Below, piece by piece: positions 10,720 to 20,860 of a stretch of 64,000 nt of DNA. The position numbers and the translations under genes were made by a program. The stretch's first letter is position 1. Every line of letters begins with the position of its first letter. The notes below the pieces were generated by a model that was given only the letters and a program-made list of their open reading frames with translations, made no database searches and was not told where the DNA came from. Origin of the DNA: Cunninghamia lanceolata. Taxonomy: Eukaryota > Streptophyta > Pinopsida > Cupressales > Cupressaceae. Where the stretch lies: positions 1,922,001 to 1,986,000 of the forward strand of contig BSBN01000829.1 of assembly GCA_027924645.1 (NCBI GenBank), written 5' to 3'.

Positions 10720-13700
10720 ATGATGGGTACTCCAAATATTGTGAAGATCTCTGATAGGCCTTGCCCCAAATTTAAGAAACATCCATACAAATCTTTGGAA
10801 GTAGATCCCCTAGGTGCTTTTTCCAGTGTTCCGCATGGTGTCCTACATACAGAAGATATTAGGGTTTACATTCACGCAAACATTGAAGAATTCGGAGAGT
10901 CCAAATTAATAGATATTTATCACAAGCAGTTAATAGATGATTCTTTTGAGATCAAACCCCAGTATAAAGCCATCTGGGATAAGCATTTTGCACAGTGCAT
11001 TCATTTCCCCTGTTTTCTGGAAGATGAATGGGTCTGATATATCCTGAGCAGATTACATGATAACTTCATATGGTTGAATAGACCATTCAAGCTCACAAAA
11101 GATGCCATTAGGGTAGTTACTGGATTGCACTCATCCGGTGGGATACCCGTTCTAAAATCTGTCAAAAATCAAACGGTGACTGAGGCCACCGGATCAATGT
11201 TTGATAAGAGGGCAATGACAATTGAGGATATCACTGATCCAGTTATCAAGTTTGCATCCATGATCATCAGATACAAAATCTATCACTCTAGGAGGGAAAA
11301 CTCAGTACCTGGAATTGCAATATATACTGCCTATGAAATGTTAAGAAAGAATGCTGACTATGATCTCTATGAGCTCCTTCTGAACCAACTTCTGAAAAAT
11401 CTACAGAAGATAAAGAAAGACAAAAAGAATTCCTTCAAATACGGTGGCTTGATACTATGTCTGTTCTTCTATTATATGAATGAGCTACCCAGATCTAATG
11501 GCTGGATATGGCAAAATGAAAGACCAGTTGCCATACAAATCAGGGATTATTTGCATGGACTTGGTGATGTTAAGGCACATAATACAGCACTGTGGGGGTA
11601 TTTCAAGAATTTTCAGAACATGATGCATGCAAGAGAGAGAATTCCCCAGTCTCTTGTTGAGAAATACAAAGACACAATATGTTTCATGGTAGAGACTGAT
11701 TAGTACCTAATGGAGGCAGTAGAACCTAGAACTGTATGGATCATGCCTATGGGGTATGAAGCTATTGAACAAATTGTGGAGCTGCATGTTCAACACATGC
11801 TAAGTCAACCAAAGGATCCAAAGGCAGAAAGGTTTGGAACCTTTGAGGAGCTGAGTGTAAAGATTCATGTGGAACTCAGACAACCAGAGATCAAGAGGAA
11901 GGTAAGAAAAGAAGTTGAAGATGTTGCAAAAGGCTTTGGCATATCAAAGGAGACACTTGATGCCAATAGGGAAAAGATGGAAAGGGCTGAGGAAGAGAAG
12001 AGAAAGGCAGAAAAGATAAGTGAGGAAAGTGTTCTGGTAAAATCCTCCACCCAGACCAGATCATCAAAGAGACCTGCATCTACCACTACCAAAAGCTCAA
12101 GGCCATCAAAACCAGAAGCAAAATTATCCGGCAAAGGAGAGAAAAGAACAAAGACAAAAGCCACAAGGGCTTATACCAGTCAAAGGGATGAAGAGGAGAC
12201 TGAATCTGATGAAGAAGTCAGGAAAGTGAAGAAACAGAAGAAAACATCCGGTGAACCCTCTACCGGACAAGAGGAAGAAGAAAAGACAAAGGAATATGTT
12301 GAAAAACCCACTCTTCACATTGATGACATAATCAAATCAGTTATAGTGGACAAAAATCTCCAGCCAATGATTGAGTTTTATGATGATTATGGTGAAGCAG
12401 ATCAGAAGATATTGCAAGATGCCACAGTTAGGTACTTAAATATCTACAACAAAGCATTTATTGAAATTATATCTCTGATCCCCAAAAGCTTGGAGAAGGA
12501 ACTAGAAATAAGAAAGAACAATGCCCAAGCCAAAGACCTAGAAATTTGAGAACAGATAGCAATTCAGCTATATCCTTCAATCGATCCCAAGACAATGAAT
12601 ATGGTATTCAAAGATTGTAAGGATGAGTTCAGGAGCAAAGCAAGGATGAATGAACTTATGCTCGGAGAGACTGACAAAGTTGCAAAAGAGACAGAAGAGA
12701 TCCTCCAGAATGCATTCAAAAGATTCAGCATCCCAATTATAGAGGACTTGGGTACTGATCCCTTGACTACAAGTGTTACAGAAGAATCTACTGAGAAAAT
12801 GACAGAAGAGGTGGCCCTTGAATAGACTAACATTTCTCCTCCGAATTCCCCTAGTCTCTGGATCTAAAGAAGAAGAAAGAATACAAGAGAAAGAACCAGA
12901 GGTGAAGGAAAATAAGGTGACAATACCAAGGCTGCAGAAGGAGAGAAGACTTCAATAAAGAAGACCACAACTGCTAGTGATAAGAATGTAGAAGGAGAGA
13001 AAGCTCCAAGAGATAGGTCTAAGAATGCAGAAGAAAAGAAAAATCTGTCTCCGGCAAGAGACACTACAAAAACTGTTCAAGAATTCTTGAACAAAGAAAC
13101 AATGGAGATTGATGAACCAGAGCTTCTACAAGGACCATTTAATTTTGATTCTCTTTCTCTGGTACAGACAATGAAGATAGCTTCATTTGCTAATGCAAAG
13201 GCTAAAGAAAAACTCCTGAAGTCTCACATGGAAGACTGCAAGTTGATAGAAGCTGCTTCCGGAGTACTAGAAAAGATTATGCCACCATTTCAGAAGGATC
13301 CCACAGCCTCCTCATCTGGTAATCTTAAAACTCTAGTCAATAGTGTTAGCACACATTTTGATTCCCTAGAGAAGTCAGCAGAAGATAAGGTCTGGAAGTA
13401 ATTTCTTGCAAAAAGATTATCAGAGGTACAAGGGTTAATAAGTAATGATAGGAGAAATATGAATATTGGGATAAAGAGCTTAGAAAATGCTCTTAAAGAT
13501 GGCGGAGAAATATACAAATTTTGTTTATCATGGTCCAAAGCAACATTGGACATTGAAAAGAAAGTAAAAGAACAAGAGGACAAACTGACAAATCTATCAA
13601 AGAATTTTGATCCTCTCTCATCCTCCATAATAAATCAAGAATGTTAGACTATTGTAGTCTTAAATGAAATCAAGAAGCTGGAGAAGGAAAAGAAAAATAG

Positions 13701-13941
13701 AATAAGCAGATTGGGTGCACTTAGAGGGATAATTATCCCCAAGTTAGAGGCCAAGCATGAGGCCATAAAAGAAGCCCAGATCATAGCCCAGACCAGTGAT
13801 CCGACAGATCTAAAAAGGGCAGATGCGTTTGCATTCCTGTTAAGCAGTCATATATCAATTTTGGACAGAATGAAGCAAAGTTGGGCAATAGAATTTGTCC
13901 AATTGAAGACAACTTTTGCAGACATTCTTCAGTATATGTAA
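10720..13941 (+). pseudogene. Large unrecognised ORF of the copia-like element (about 1,070 codons, broken by stops)
   Basis: All open pieces (10720-11037, 11074-11703, 11710-12549, 12595-12825, 13087-13401, 13459-13647, 13711-13941) share one frame, separated only by stop codons. It is therefore one decayed gene with no obvious frameshift. The N-terminal third looks globular (FKLTKDAIRVVTGLHSSGG; DYDLYELLLNQLLKNLQKIK). The middle is Lys/Glu/Ser-rich and probably disordered, with KKQKKTSGE. The C-terminal third is helical (IEKKVKEQEDKLTNLSKNF). I recognise no catalytic motif or family. It occupies the place of pol. It could be captured host sequence, a structural accessory, or an ORF shared with other elements. 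Confidence 0.6.
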
Positions 13942-14030
13942 GTATGCCATATGTATATACCTATGCGGACACGTATAGTTAAAATTTTGAAAATTTTGGT
14001 GTGAGGACCCAACCCTTTGCCATTGATGTC

Positions 14031-14185
14031 AAAGGGGGAGTGAAGAGCAGTGAAAAATGAGGAATCCAACTAAGGGGGAGCTCCAAAAAATGTATATAAA
14101 AATAGAGCATCACCCAAGGGGGAGCATAGTGTAAACACTTAGTCATTTTTCACTAAGTGTTGCCATCAATGCCAAAGGGGGAGAT
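14031..14185 (+). other. Polypurine tract before the 3' LTR, with three upstream look-alikes
   Basis: AAAGGGGGAGAT at 14174-14185 directly precedes the LTR and is the expected plus-strand primer. Similar tracts occur at 14031-14040, 14071-14080 and 14115-14124. The first and last share a preceding CATTGATG or CATCAATG context, suggesting local duplication. Confidence 0.75.
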
Positions 14186-15281
14186 TGTTGGCAAGAGACA
14201 CTATATGGATTCATGATTGTTGTCATTGATGGCAACAAAGTTCATTCCACACATCCACAGGACATGGTGTGTCTATACCGGAAGTCAGAGTGAAGAATGT
14301 TGTGGTCCGGTAAACCAGAACAGAGCATGTGGTGAGGGCCGACAGTCAGGTCTGGATCTCTCAGAAGAAGTATCTTGGTGAAGTGCAGATTTGGGGAAGT
14401 TAAGAGGACTACCTTTAGTGATAGACTCCAAGGATTTAGCCTCCGGTGATAGATGAGGAAAAAGATATGAATACTTGAGTATCGGGTTCCTGATTGGCAG
14501 TGTGGACAGAGGAAGAACTGACTGGCAAAACATCAGACATTATTCTGGATGTGTTACTGATGATGGTAAAGATTCTTAAGGCCTAAGTTATGATTGGTTG
14601 ACATGATTGATGATTTCTACAAGTATATCCTTGATCTGCATTACTTGGTAAGCAAGGATTCAGCCGACAGATCAGAGTTTGTGGAAAATATTGACTATTC
14701 CGGGTGCTGACTAGAAAGGTGATGAAATCACTTTTGCGCATATATATATATATATGATGGATTTAGTTGTGAGTGTTGTCGTGGTTGTTCGTGATGTGCG
14801 AATAAAAGTAGAAGAGCAGAGTGAAAGTAGTAAGGAAGATCTGGTATGTGAAGGGAAAACAGTACAAAAGAAAAAGAAAGATGAAGTGCAGTAGATCATT
14901 GTACTGAGCCTAACCGGAACTGAAATCTAGCATATGTAGATGCTCCCAATCAGTTCAAGTATTGTTTTACATTCTTTTTGTAGACAGTGAGTCTCTTGTA
15001 GGTAGTGTGCCTCTTGTGAGTAGTGTGCTTGGGCAGTGAGCCCTAATTGGCAAGTGCCATTTTGTATTTCCATTCTTCTAATAGAGAATACAATCTTGGG
15101 TTAATCACCCCATGGTTTTCTCCCTTAATAGGGTTTCCACGTCAAAAATATTGTGTCATATGTATTTCCATTTCATGGTTATGTCTACTTATTTGAATTA
15201 ATGTTACATTGATTATTAATAAAGTTCAGAAAGCAGAAATAATTAGGATAACTGATTCACCCCCCCTCTCAGTTATCAACA
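14186..15281 (+). repeat. 3' LTR
   Basis: It starts TGTTGGCAAG after the polypurine tract and ends ATCAACA before the TTTTC duplication. It matches 7909-9005. Confidence 0.9.
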
Positions 15282-15285
15282 TTTT

Positions 15286-15640
15286 CTACATATGTGTGTC
15301 AAAGATACCATCAGCAAAGTCTTCTACCTGTGAAGAATCTGTGCTCACTCCTGTATCCAAGACCCTTGTCCTTGGATAGCTTGTTCTAGGCCGTGTCATT
15401 GCGGACGCATAAGATTTGCTACCCTTCCATTTTTCAGGTAGCTCAAAAAGCCCTATCCCTTCTTGCGGTGAATGTGGCTCTAACATCTCTGTATCTCTTT
15501 GAAAAGCCTTAGAAACTGCAAACAAACTCAGAATAGCTAGAATTGCAGGCAAGGAATTGAAACTTTTAACGCAGACAACAAGAACTCAGAGAAAATGGAA
15601 TAAGAAATAGCAGATGCAACAATCTAAGAAGCTTAATACT
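15286..15640 (-). pseudogene. Start region of the Ty3 accessory ORF, right of the nested insertion
   Basis: The minus frame encodes a Ser/Thr/Arg-rich segment (AMTRPRTSYPRTRVLDTGVS) that runs into the TTTTC insertion site. Past the inserted element the coding can be resumed at about 7905 after a frame change (VENPKNLREGAHQRC). The true start codon is unclear; the upstream 15640-15975 is AT-rich and may hold a leader or splice signal. No family is recognised. Confidence 0.4.
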
Positions 15641-15974
15641 TAGCTCAGCAGGGCATAATGACGCATTAAATGACCCATCACCTCTTATTAATGGCATTAA
15701 CTCCAAAAAGATGGCTAGTGTATCATTCAAAATCCATATAGGACTGTGTGTTAGATCAGCATTAAAAGCAGTGATCTTCTGAAATGATTAGGTACTTTCT
15801 TTAAGGTTTAAGGAACTACCAAACAGACTTGGTAAATGCAATTGCCAACAAAAGAGCCACTATGCTATGGACACATGTTCCTAAAACACTTATTTGAAAG
15901 AAAAAGTGGGAAAAGCAAGACAAAAGTGGAAAAGGAAATAAAGGTGCTTAATTAACTATGATACAGGGGTGGGT

Positions 15975-17205
15975 CTCAAGATTATGTAAAGTGTTTCAAG
16001 AAGATCCCATTCATAGGAATCTCTTCAGAATCTCCTTCCATAATCTATAGCTCAAATGTATTTTGTTGCTTACAGGAGAGAATCTTAAAAGGACCTATCC
16101 ACCACGAGTCAAATTTACTGTGCCAGCCTGGTTTAGCAGCTCTCTCATCCCATTTCAGCACCAAAGATCCAACTTCAAAATTCAGATTAGAGGTCTTCCT
16201 ATTGAACCAATTCTTTATGATATGTTGATGCTTCATCAAAGACTCATGTGCCCCTTCTCTTTTTTCTTGAACCTCTAGTAACTCGGTGAGCCTCACATGC
16301 ATTGAGCCATTTTCTTCTATCTCCAACTGTTTAACCAACTATAAGGTGAGAATTTCTATATTTAGTGGCATCACTGCACTCTTGCCATAGACTAGCTCAT
16401 ATGGGGACATCCTAGTCACTTCCTTTGGTGTGATTCTGTCCACCCATAATGCTGAATTGAGGGATTTGTGTCAATCTCTCTGATGATCAGCCTCCATTCT
16501 CTTAATGAGTCTAATCAGGTTTTTGTTTATAGATTCTGCCAAACCATTACCTTGTGGGTAGTATTTAGATGAAGTCTTTAGATATATTCCATTCTTCAAT
16601 GCAAACTTTGGCAGTCTTGTTCCTAAAAATGCTTTAGCATTATCTGATATGATGGTGTGTGGAGGACCAAAATGGGTAGTTATCCCCTCAAGAAACTCTA
16701 GGATTATCTTTTCAGTGGCTTCTTTAAGTGGCACTACTTCACTCCACCTTGTAAAGTAATCAGTTGCAGCAAGGATCCACTTGTATCCCATATTTGACAC
16801 TAGATTGGTCATCTCAATAAAATCTAAACCCCACTGAGCAAAGGGTTCATCTACCACTATGGGACTCCAAGGAAAAAATGCATTCCTTCTCCTTCTGGTA
16901 TAAAATTGGCAAGCTTGACACTCTTTGACCATCTGATAACAATCTGCAAACAGTGTTGGCCAAAAGTAGCCAGCCTGTGTAACTTTAATGGCAGTAGTTT
17001 TTGTTGAAAAATGTCCCCCTGAGGCTCCATGATAGAACTCATGCAGTATCTTTTGAGCTTCGTCCCTTTCAACACATCTCAATAGTATTCCATCGAGATT
17101 CCTTCTAAACAAAACATGATCAATTAATACAAAATGAATTCCTTGTTGTCTATAATATCTTCTTTTATCAAGGGAGAGTTCATTAGGGAAAACACCAGTT
17201 CTCAT
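15975..17205 (-). pseudogene. Ty3 integrase
   Basis: It would insert element cDNA into the genome. The frame 17205-16471 holds the zinc-binding part (HEFYH, GGH, then CQAC) and the catalytic core: Asp in WGLDFIEM, Asp in IISDNAKAF, Glu in GLAESINK, with 35 residues between the last two (D,D35E). Past a TGA at about 16471 the same frame continues with SPYELVYGKSAVMPLN and, past a TAG at about 16339, the C-terminal domain (16338-16045, VLKWDERAAKPGWHSKF, WWIGPFKI). No chromodomain is seen, as expected outside chromoviruses. It is inactive because of stops and because it is out of frame with RT. Confidence 0.9.
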
Positions 17206-17244
17206 GAACTATATTCTATCATTAGGGAGAGTTCATTAGAGAAA
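17171..17244. repeat. Short direct repeat at the RNase H / integrase junction
   Basis: A 21-bp sequence beginning AGGGAGAGTTCATTAG occurs at 17171-17191 and 17224-17244, 53 bp apart, with one mismatch. The spacing is not a multiple of three, and the reading frame changes exactly here. Confidence 0.75.
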
Positions 17245-17851
17245 GCATTGACTCCTCTGTGTCTTGAGTGATATATTGGTAGAGTCCCCTACCTCTAACC
17301 AATTTAGTAGGCCTTACCTCTATATCATATTCTAAAATTTTAGTTATCCAATTGGCCCGTTTTTCTATAATTTCACCTTCCATAATGTACTCCCTGACAC
17401 TTGGGTGGGCTACTAGTATTAAAATCTTATTTCCTGTTACTAGATGCCTAAATTTTTTAAGATCTTTAACCATATCATAAGCTTGTTTCTCAACAAAATT
17501 ATACCTTGATTCATACTCCCTTAGGGTTCTGGAGAAGAATGCAATTGGATGTACTCCTTCTTCCTTGTCATCTCTCTGGGTTAGAACATCTGCAACATTG
17601 TGTTCTCCATATACATACATTGTGAAGGGCTTAGAGAAATCTAGATTTCTTAGTACTGGGGTAGTGGAAATAACTTTCTTGACTTCTTTGAAATCTTGTC
17701 TCCCTTTAGTAGTCCATTTGAAAACTAAATCCTTCTTTAGCATCAGAGTAATGGGCCTAACTAGCCCTGCAAAATTAGATATAAACTGACTGACAAAATT
17801 AATCTTACCCAAAAATGACTGAACTACCTTTTTGTTGACTAGCAATGACAA
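17222..17851 (-). pseudogene. RT connection and Ty3 RNase H (degenerate)
   Basis: This continues the RT frame after a stop. It has the expected RT thumb/connection pattern (QSFLGKINFVSQFISNFAGL; KWTTKGRQDF) and an RNase H-like region (PIAFFSRTLREYESRYNFVEKQ, DMVKDLKKFRHL). The first catalytic aspartate appears replaced, reading MYVYGEHN where Tyr-Asp-Ala is usual, so the domain looks inactive or vestigial. The end carries RPTKLVRGRGL, a pattern I associate with Tat-type elements. It is followed by the frame change to integrase. Confidence 0.8.
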
Positions 17852-17869
17852 ATTTAGTATAACTGTGAC

Positions 17870-18673
17870 TCACTCTGGATTAATGGAAATTCCATCTTTT
17901 GAAACTATATGTCCTAGAAGTTTCCCTTGGGGCACATCAAAAACACACTTCTTAGGATTTAGGGAGATCCTGAATTCTTGACACTTCTGAAAAATAGTTT
18001 CTAAATGCTCAAAGTGATCTTTGGCATCTTTGGTAAATATAGTAAGGTCATCCAAATAGATTAGAATGATCTTATTTATAAGGTCTCCAAATGTTGTATC
18101 CATGGTGCGTTGAAAAGTGGCTCCAGCATTTGAAAGACCAAATGGCATTTTGGCATATGCAAAATTTCCCCACTTTGTAGTGAATGTTGTTTTATGCTGG
18201 TCCTCATCTACCAACCAGATCTGATTGTATCCTGAGAAACCATCAAGCAAGGAGAATCTCTCTGATCCACCCACTATTTGTAGAATCTGCTCCATGGAGG
18301 GCATGGGGTAATGATCTTTTAATAAAGCTTTATTCAAGTCTCTGAAGTCTACACAGAGCCTTATGTCTTTATTATTCTTTCTTACTGGCACCAAGTTAGA
18401 CACCCAAGTTGAATGCTTAATTGTTAAAATAATTTTGAACTCTAGAAGCTTTTGCAATTCATCCACCATTAAGGGCTCAATCCTAGGATTCACTGGTCTT
18501 TGTTTCTGACAGACTGGTTTTGACCCTTCAGCAAGTTCAATGGTATGTTGAATGACATTTCTATTATAACCATGAAGGTCATCAGAGGTCCATGCAATTA
18601 CTCCATCATACTTGTTACATAAAGAAATCAGCTTATCTCTTTCCTTTTGAGTAGTAGCATTGCCTACCTTCAA
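17870..18673 (-). pseudogene. Ty3 reverse transcriptase
   Basis: It would copy element RNA into DNA. Motifs in order: VNPRIEPLMVDELQKLL, the LVPVRKNNKDIRLCVDFRDLN block, FSLLDGFSGYNQI, KMPFGLSNAGATFQRTMD, the active site IYLDDLTIF with both aspartates, and LGHIVSKDGI. The YLDD motif and length fit Ty3 RT. The piece is open for 267 codons and is bounded by stops on both sides in the same frame as protease and RNase H. Confidence 0.95.
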
Positions 18674-18691
18674 CTTTCTTCCTTCACTGAC

Positions 18692-18898
18692 TCAAATCTC
18701 AGAATAATCATCTTTTCTTGCCTTAAACTTTCTCTGATCCAAGCTCACATCATCTAGGTCAAACAAGTTCTCTAGTGTGATTAACCCTTTTGGGAGCTTA
18801 TTAGACTTCAATTGAATAATTTGGTCACCATATGCTTCTTCAATCTTTGGCTGTAATTGGTTAGCAAATTCTCTAGATTGTTGCAGAAACAAAAGCAC
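18692..18898 (-). pseudogene. Linker between extra RNase H and RT
   Basis: This 68-codon piece of the pol frame reads EAYGDQIIQLKSNKLPKG and ends with an acidic/basic stretch. No domain is recognised. It probably connects the extra RNase H to RT in the original polyprotein. Confidence 0.5.
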
Positions 18899-18928
18899 CT
18901 GAAGATCATTGTCAAAAACTTGCTAGTT

Positions 18929-19384
18929 CTAGACATTATCTGGTATTGCTGGCCTAACTATAACTTTGACTACCTCACTGCTAACAAGCAAGTCACCTGC
19001 TGGGTCAAATTGAGAGCCAATTTGTGCCATTCTGTCTGCTTCAGTATTTTGGGCTCTAGGGACAACTTCTATGTTAAAAGCCTCAAAGCCATCGATTAGA
19101 TCCCAAATCCTATGGCGATAAGATCTCATTCTCACATTATTTGCCACAACCTTTTCTCTGGTTTGTTTCACAACCAATTTTGAATCACCTCTGACTACTA
19201 GATTCTTTATTCCTTTCTTCTTGGCCAACATAAGACCCTGCACCAAAGATTAATATTCAACATCATTATTGGTACAAGCAAATTGAAAGCGTATGGATCT
19301 AAGAATTTTCTCACCACTTGGAGAAGTAATACAAATACCTACTCCATCACCATTCTTGCTTTTGGCCCCATCAAAGTTCAAGGT
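18929..19384 (-). pseudogene. Additional RNase H domain (archaeal-like type) upstream of RT
   Basis: RNase H removes RNA from RNA:DNA hybrids. The frame gives LNFDGAKSKNGDGVGI, TNNDVEY, a TAA, SLVQGLMLAKKKG, VVRGDSKLVVKQ and VVPRAQNTEADRMA. The Asp (FDGA), Glu (VEY), Asp (GDS) and Asp (EAD) of an RNase H active site are all present. The pattern resembles the archaeal-like RNase H acquired by Tat elements. A TAG at about 19385 and the TAA within it break it. It lies between protease and RT, not after the Ty3 RNase H. Confidence 0.85.
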
Positions 19385-19729
19385 CTAGATTTCTGAGTCC
19401 CTATCAGAATCTTCTTTGTCATATACCTCTTCCCTCATAATATTTGGTATTTCTTGGCCTTCTTCAAAAATAACATAAGTGCCCAAACCAGTAGAGTCAT
19501 AGTTACCATAAGTGTCACTCTGCATCATGGTCATCAACTGACTATTTTCCTCTTCCTGATGATCATATTCAGTCCAGTCTCCCATTTCCTCAATGAAAAC
19601 TCTCTCTTCCCTATTCATCATAGCATGGGATGCTTCAATTCTGGGTGCTGGTTCTTCAGTGATATGATCTTTAGATAGGGGTTCAGATAGCACCTTCATT
19701 TTTGTCCCATACTTAGTTCTCAAAATCAA
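19385..19729 (-). pseudogene. Acidic pol linker between protease and extra RNase H
   Basis: This 114-codon open piece is in the pol frame and rich in Glu/Asp (EEEN, EEGQEI, DKEDSDRDSEI). No domain is recognised. It separates protease from the added RNase H. Confidence 0.5.
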
Positions 19730-19744
19730 ATGTGACTAATCAAG

Positions 19745-20100
19745 TGACATGTATCCTCCTATTTTAGTTATGAAATCTCTAGATAGACATAGACCAAAGA
19801 CAGGGGGAATATCAATAACCACCACATCCTGTAGGATAGTTATTTTTGGGCAAGTATATAGCTATAATGGGAGTTGTTTGATCCTTCCTATGGTTTGGAT
19901 AGACTTCCCATCTAATTGCATGACCCCTTTAGCCAATGGCTCATATTTTATCTTTAAAGCATCTGCTATCTGCTTTGGCATGACTGTAGTACTAGCCCCT
20001 GAATCTATCATTGAGTTGTGCAATAGTTTCTTGCCCACTATTAAAGTCAAATAAAATGGATCTGGCTTAGATTTGCTTACCTCTAGTGCAACATTTAGTA
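19745..20100 (-). pseudogene. Ty3 aspartic protease
   Basis: The minus frame encodes FYLTLIVGKKLLHNSMIDSGAST, with the catalytic DSG at about 20010, followed by PKQIADALKIKY and QLDGKSIQTIGRI. This fits the retropepsin fold that cleaves gag and pol. The frame continues from the gag region without a frame change, and stops interrupt its downstream part. Confidence 0.85.
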
Positions 20101-20805
20101 GAGTGGCTATTTGCAGAGGTGGAGTATCTTTTCTTTGAGTCTTCTCTTTGTTAGTACCTCCTTTTGTACCAGCAACTTTAGGATCTGTCTAGGTTAGCAA
20201 TGCTTCTTGCAACGTCTTTTGTTCGGGAATAGCCAGCATATCCCATATCGACACATGTGCAGGGGTCTTCTTTAGCTACTCTACCACATTCATGGGTTCC
20301 AATGTCTGTGCCTTAGGATAATAAGGATACCTTGCTCTTTCCAGCACAGAATTAGAGTCTGCTTGATTCTAAGTTGGCAAAGGTACTTCTTGTCTTGAAG
20401 CAGGATTATAGTGCATTTGGGAAGGAGGGATCACAACCGCTTCATTATTTATAGCCTCAAGCTATTCCACCATTCTCCTTTTTGACCTGGTGTAGTAATC
20501 AGACTATACTAGGGGCTTCTTGGAGGTAGATGCTTCATTCAGAAAGACTGATTCTCAGTCTTCAATCCATGAGAATAAAGCATGTTCTGGGGCAATTTCC
20601 TCTTCTTATTGAATGGACATTCCTTTCATCTGAGCCACCATTACTGCATTCTAAACACCATGTGACTGATATAGAGGAGCATTAGACACCATAGCTTGAC
20701 TTTCCATCCTCCTCTATTCTGCTATCTTTTGCTGTAAATTGCCCTTAGAACAATCTATGGGCATATGGGGGTTGTTGCAAGGAAAACACCAAGCATTGGC
20801 ATCTT
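20101..20805 (-). pseudogene. C-terminal gag: zinc knuckle and linker to protease
   Basis: At 20750-20791 the minus frame reads WCFPCNNPHMPIDC, a CX2CX3HX4C zinc knuckle. Downstream in the same frame are several stops, then LKKTPAHVSIWDMLAIPEQ at about 20285-20215, a motif commonly seen before protease in Tat-like gag-pol. The N-terminal capsid part is not found upstream of 20.86 kb, so gag is truncated. Confidence 0.7.
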
Positions 20806-20860
20806 CCATTAGGTTGTTTTGTCCAGGGACCATCACGTTCCTTTATCAACATGTTCCTTT

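Larger units (their letters stand above)
7909..15281 (+). mobile_element. Non-autonomous copia-like LTR retrotransposon with coiled-coil gag and a large unknown ORF
   Basis: It has two LTRs of about 1.1 kb (7909-9005 and 14186-15281), a primer site TGGTATCAGAGCC just inside the 5' LTR, a polypurine tract AAAGGGGGAGAT just before the 3' LTR, and exact TTTTC target duplications. Inside are a gag-like gene with four zinc knuckles and an ORF of about 1,070 codons with no recognised domain. I find no protease, integrase, RT or RNase H, so mobilisation would need enzymes in trans. The 5' LTR starts TATTGG where the 3' LTR starts TGTTGG, a point change in the terminal TG. Confidence 0.85.
2660..20860 (-). 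mobile_element. Decayed minus-strand Ty3-type (Tat-like) retrotransposon, interrupted by a later insertion
   Basis: Read on the minus strand from about 20.8 kb down, the order is gag zinc knuckle, aspartic protease (DSGAST), extra RNase H, RT (YLDD), RNase H, integrase (HHCC and D,D35E), a large unrecognised ORF, then a probable LTR with a TATA box. From the gag knuckle to about 17.22 kb everything lies in one frame broken by stops; the frame then changes. A 7.37-kb element (7909-15281) sits inside the unrecognised ORF. I find no upstream LTR, primer site or gag N-terminus beyond 20.86 kb, so the 5' end appears lost. The double RNase H suggests the Tat group, but the placement before RT is unusual. 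Confidence 0.8.
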
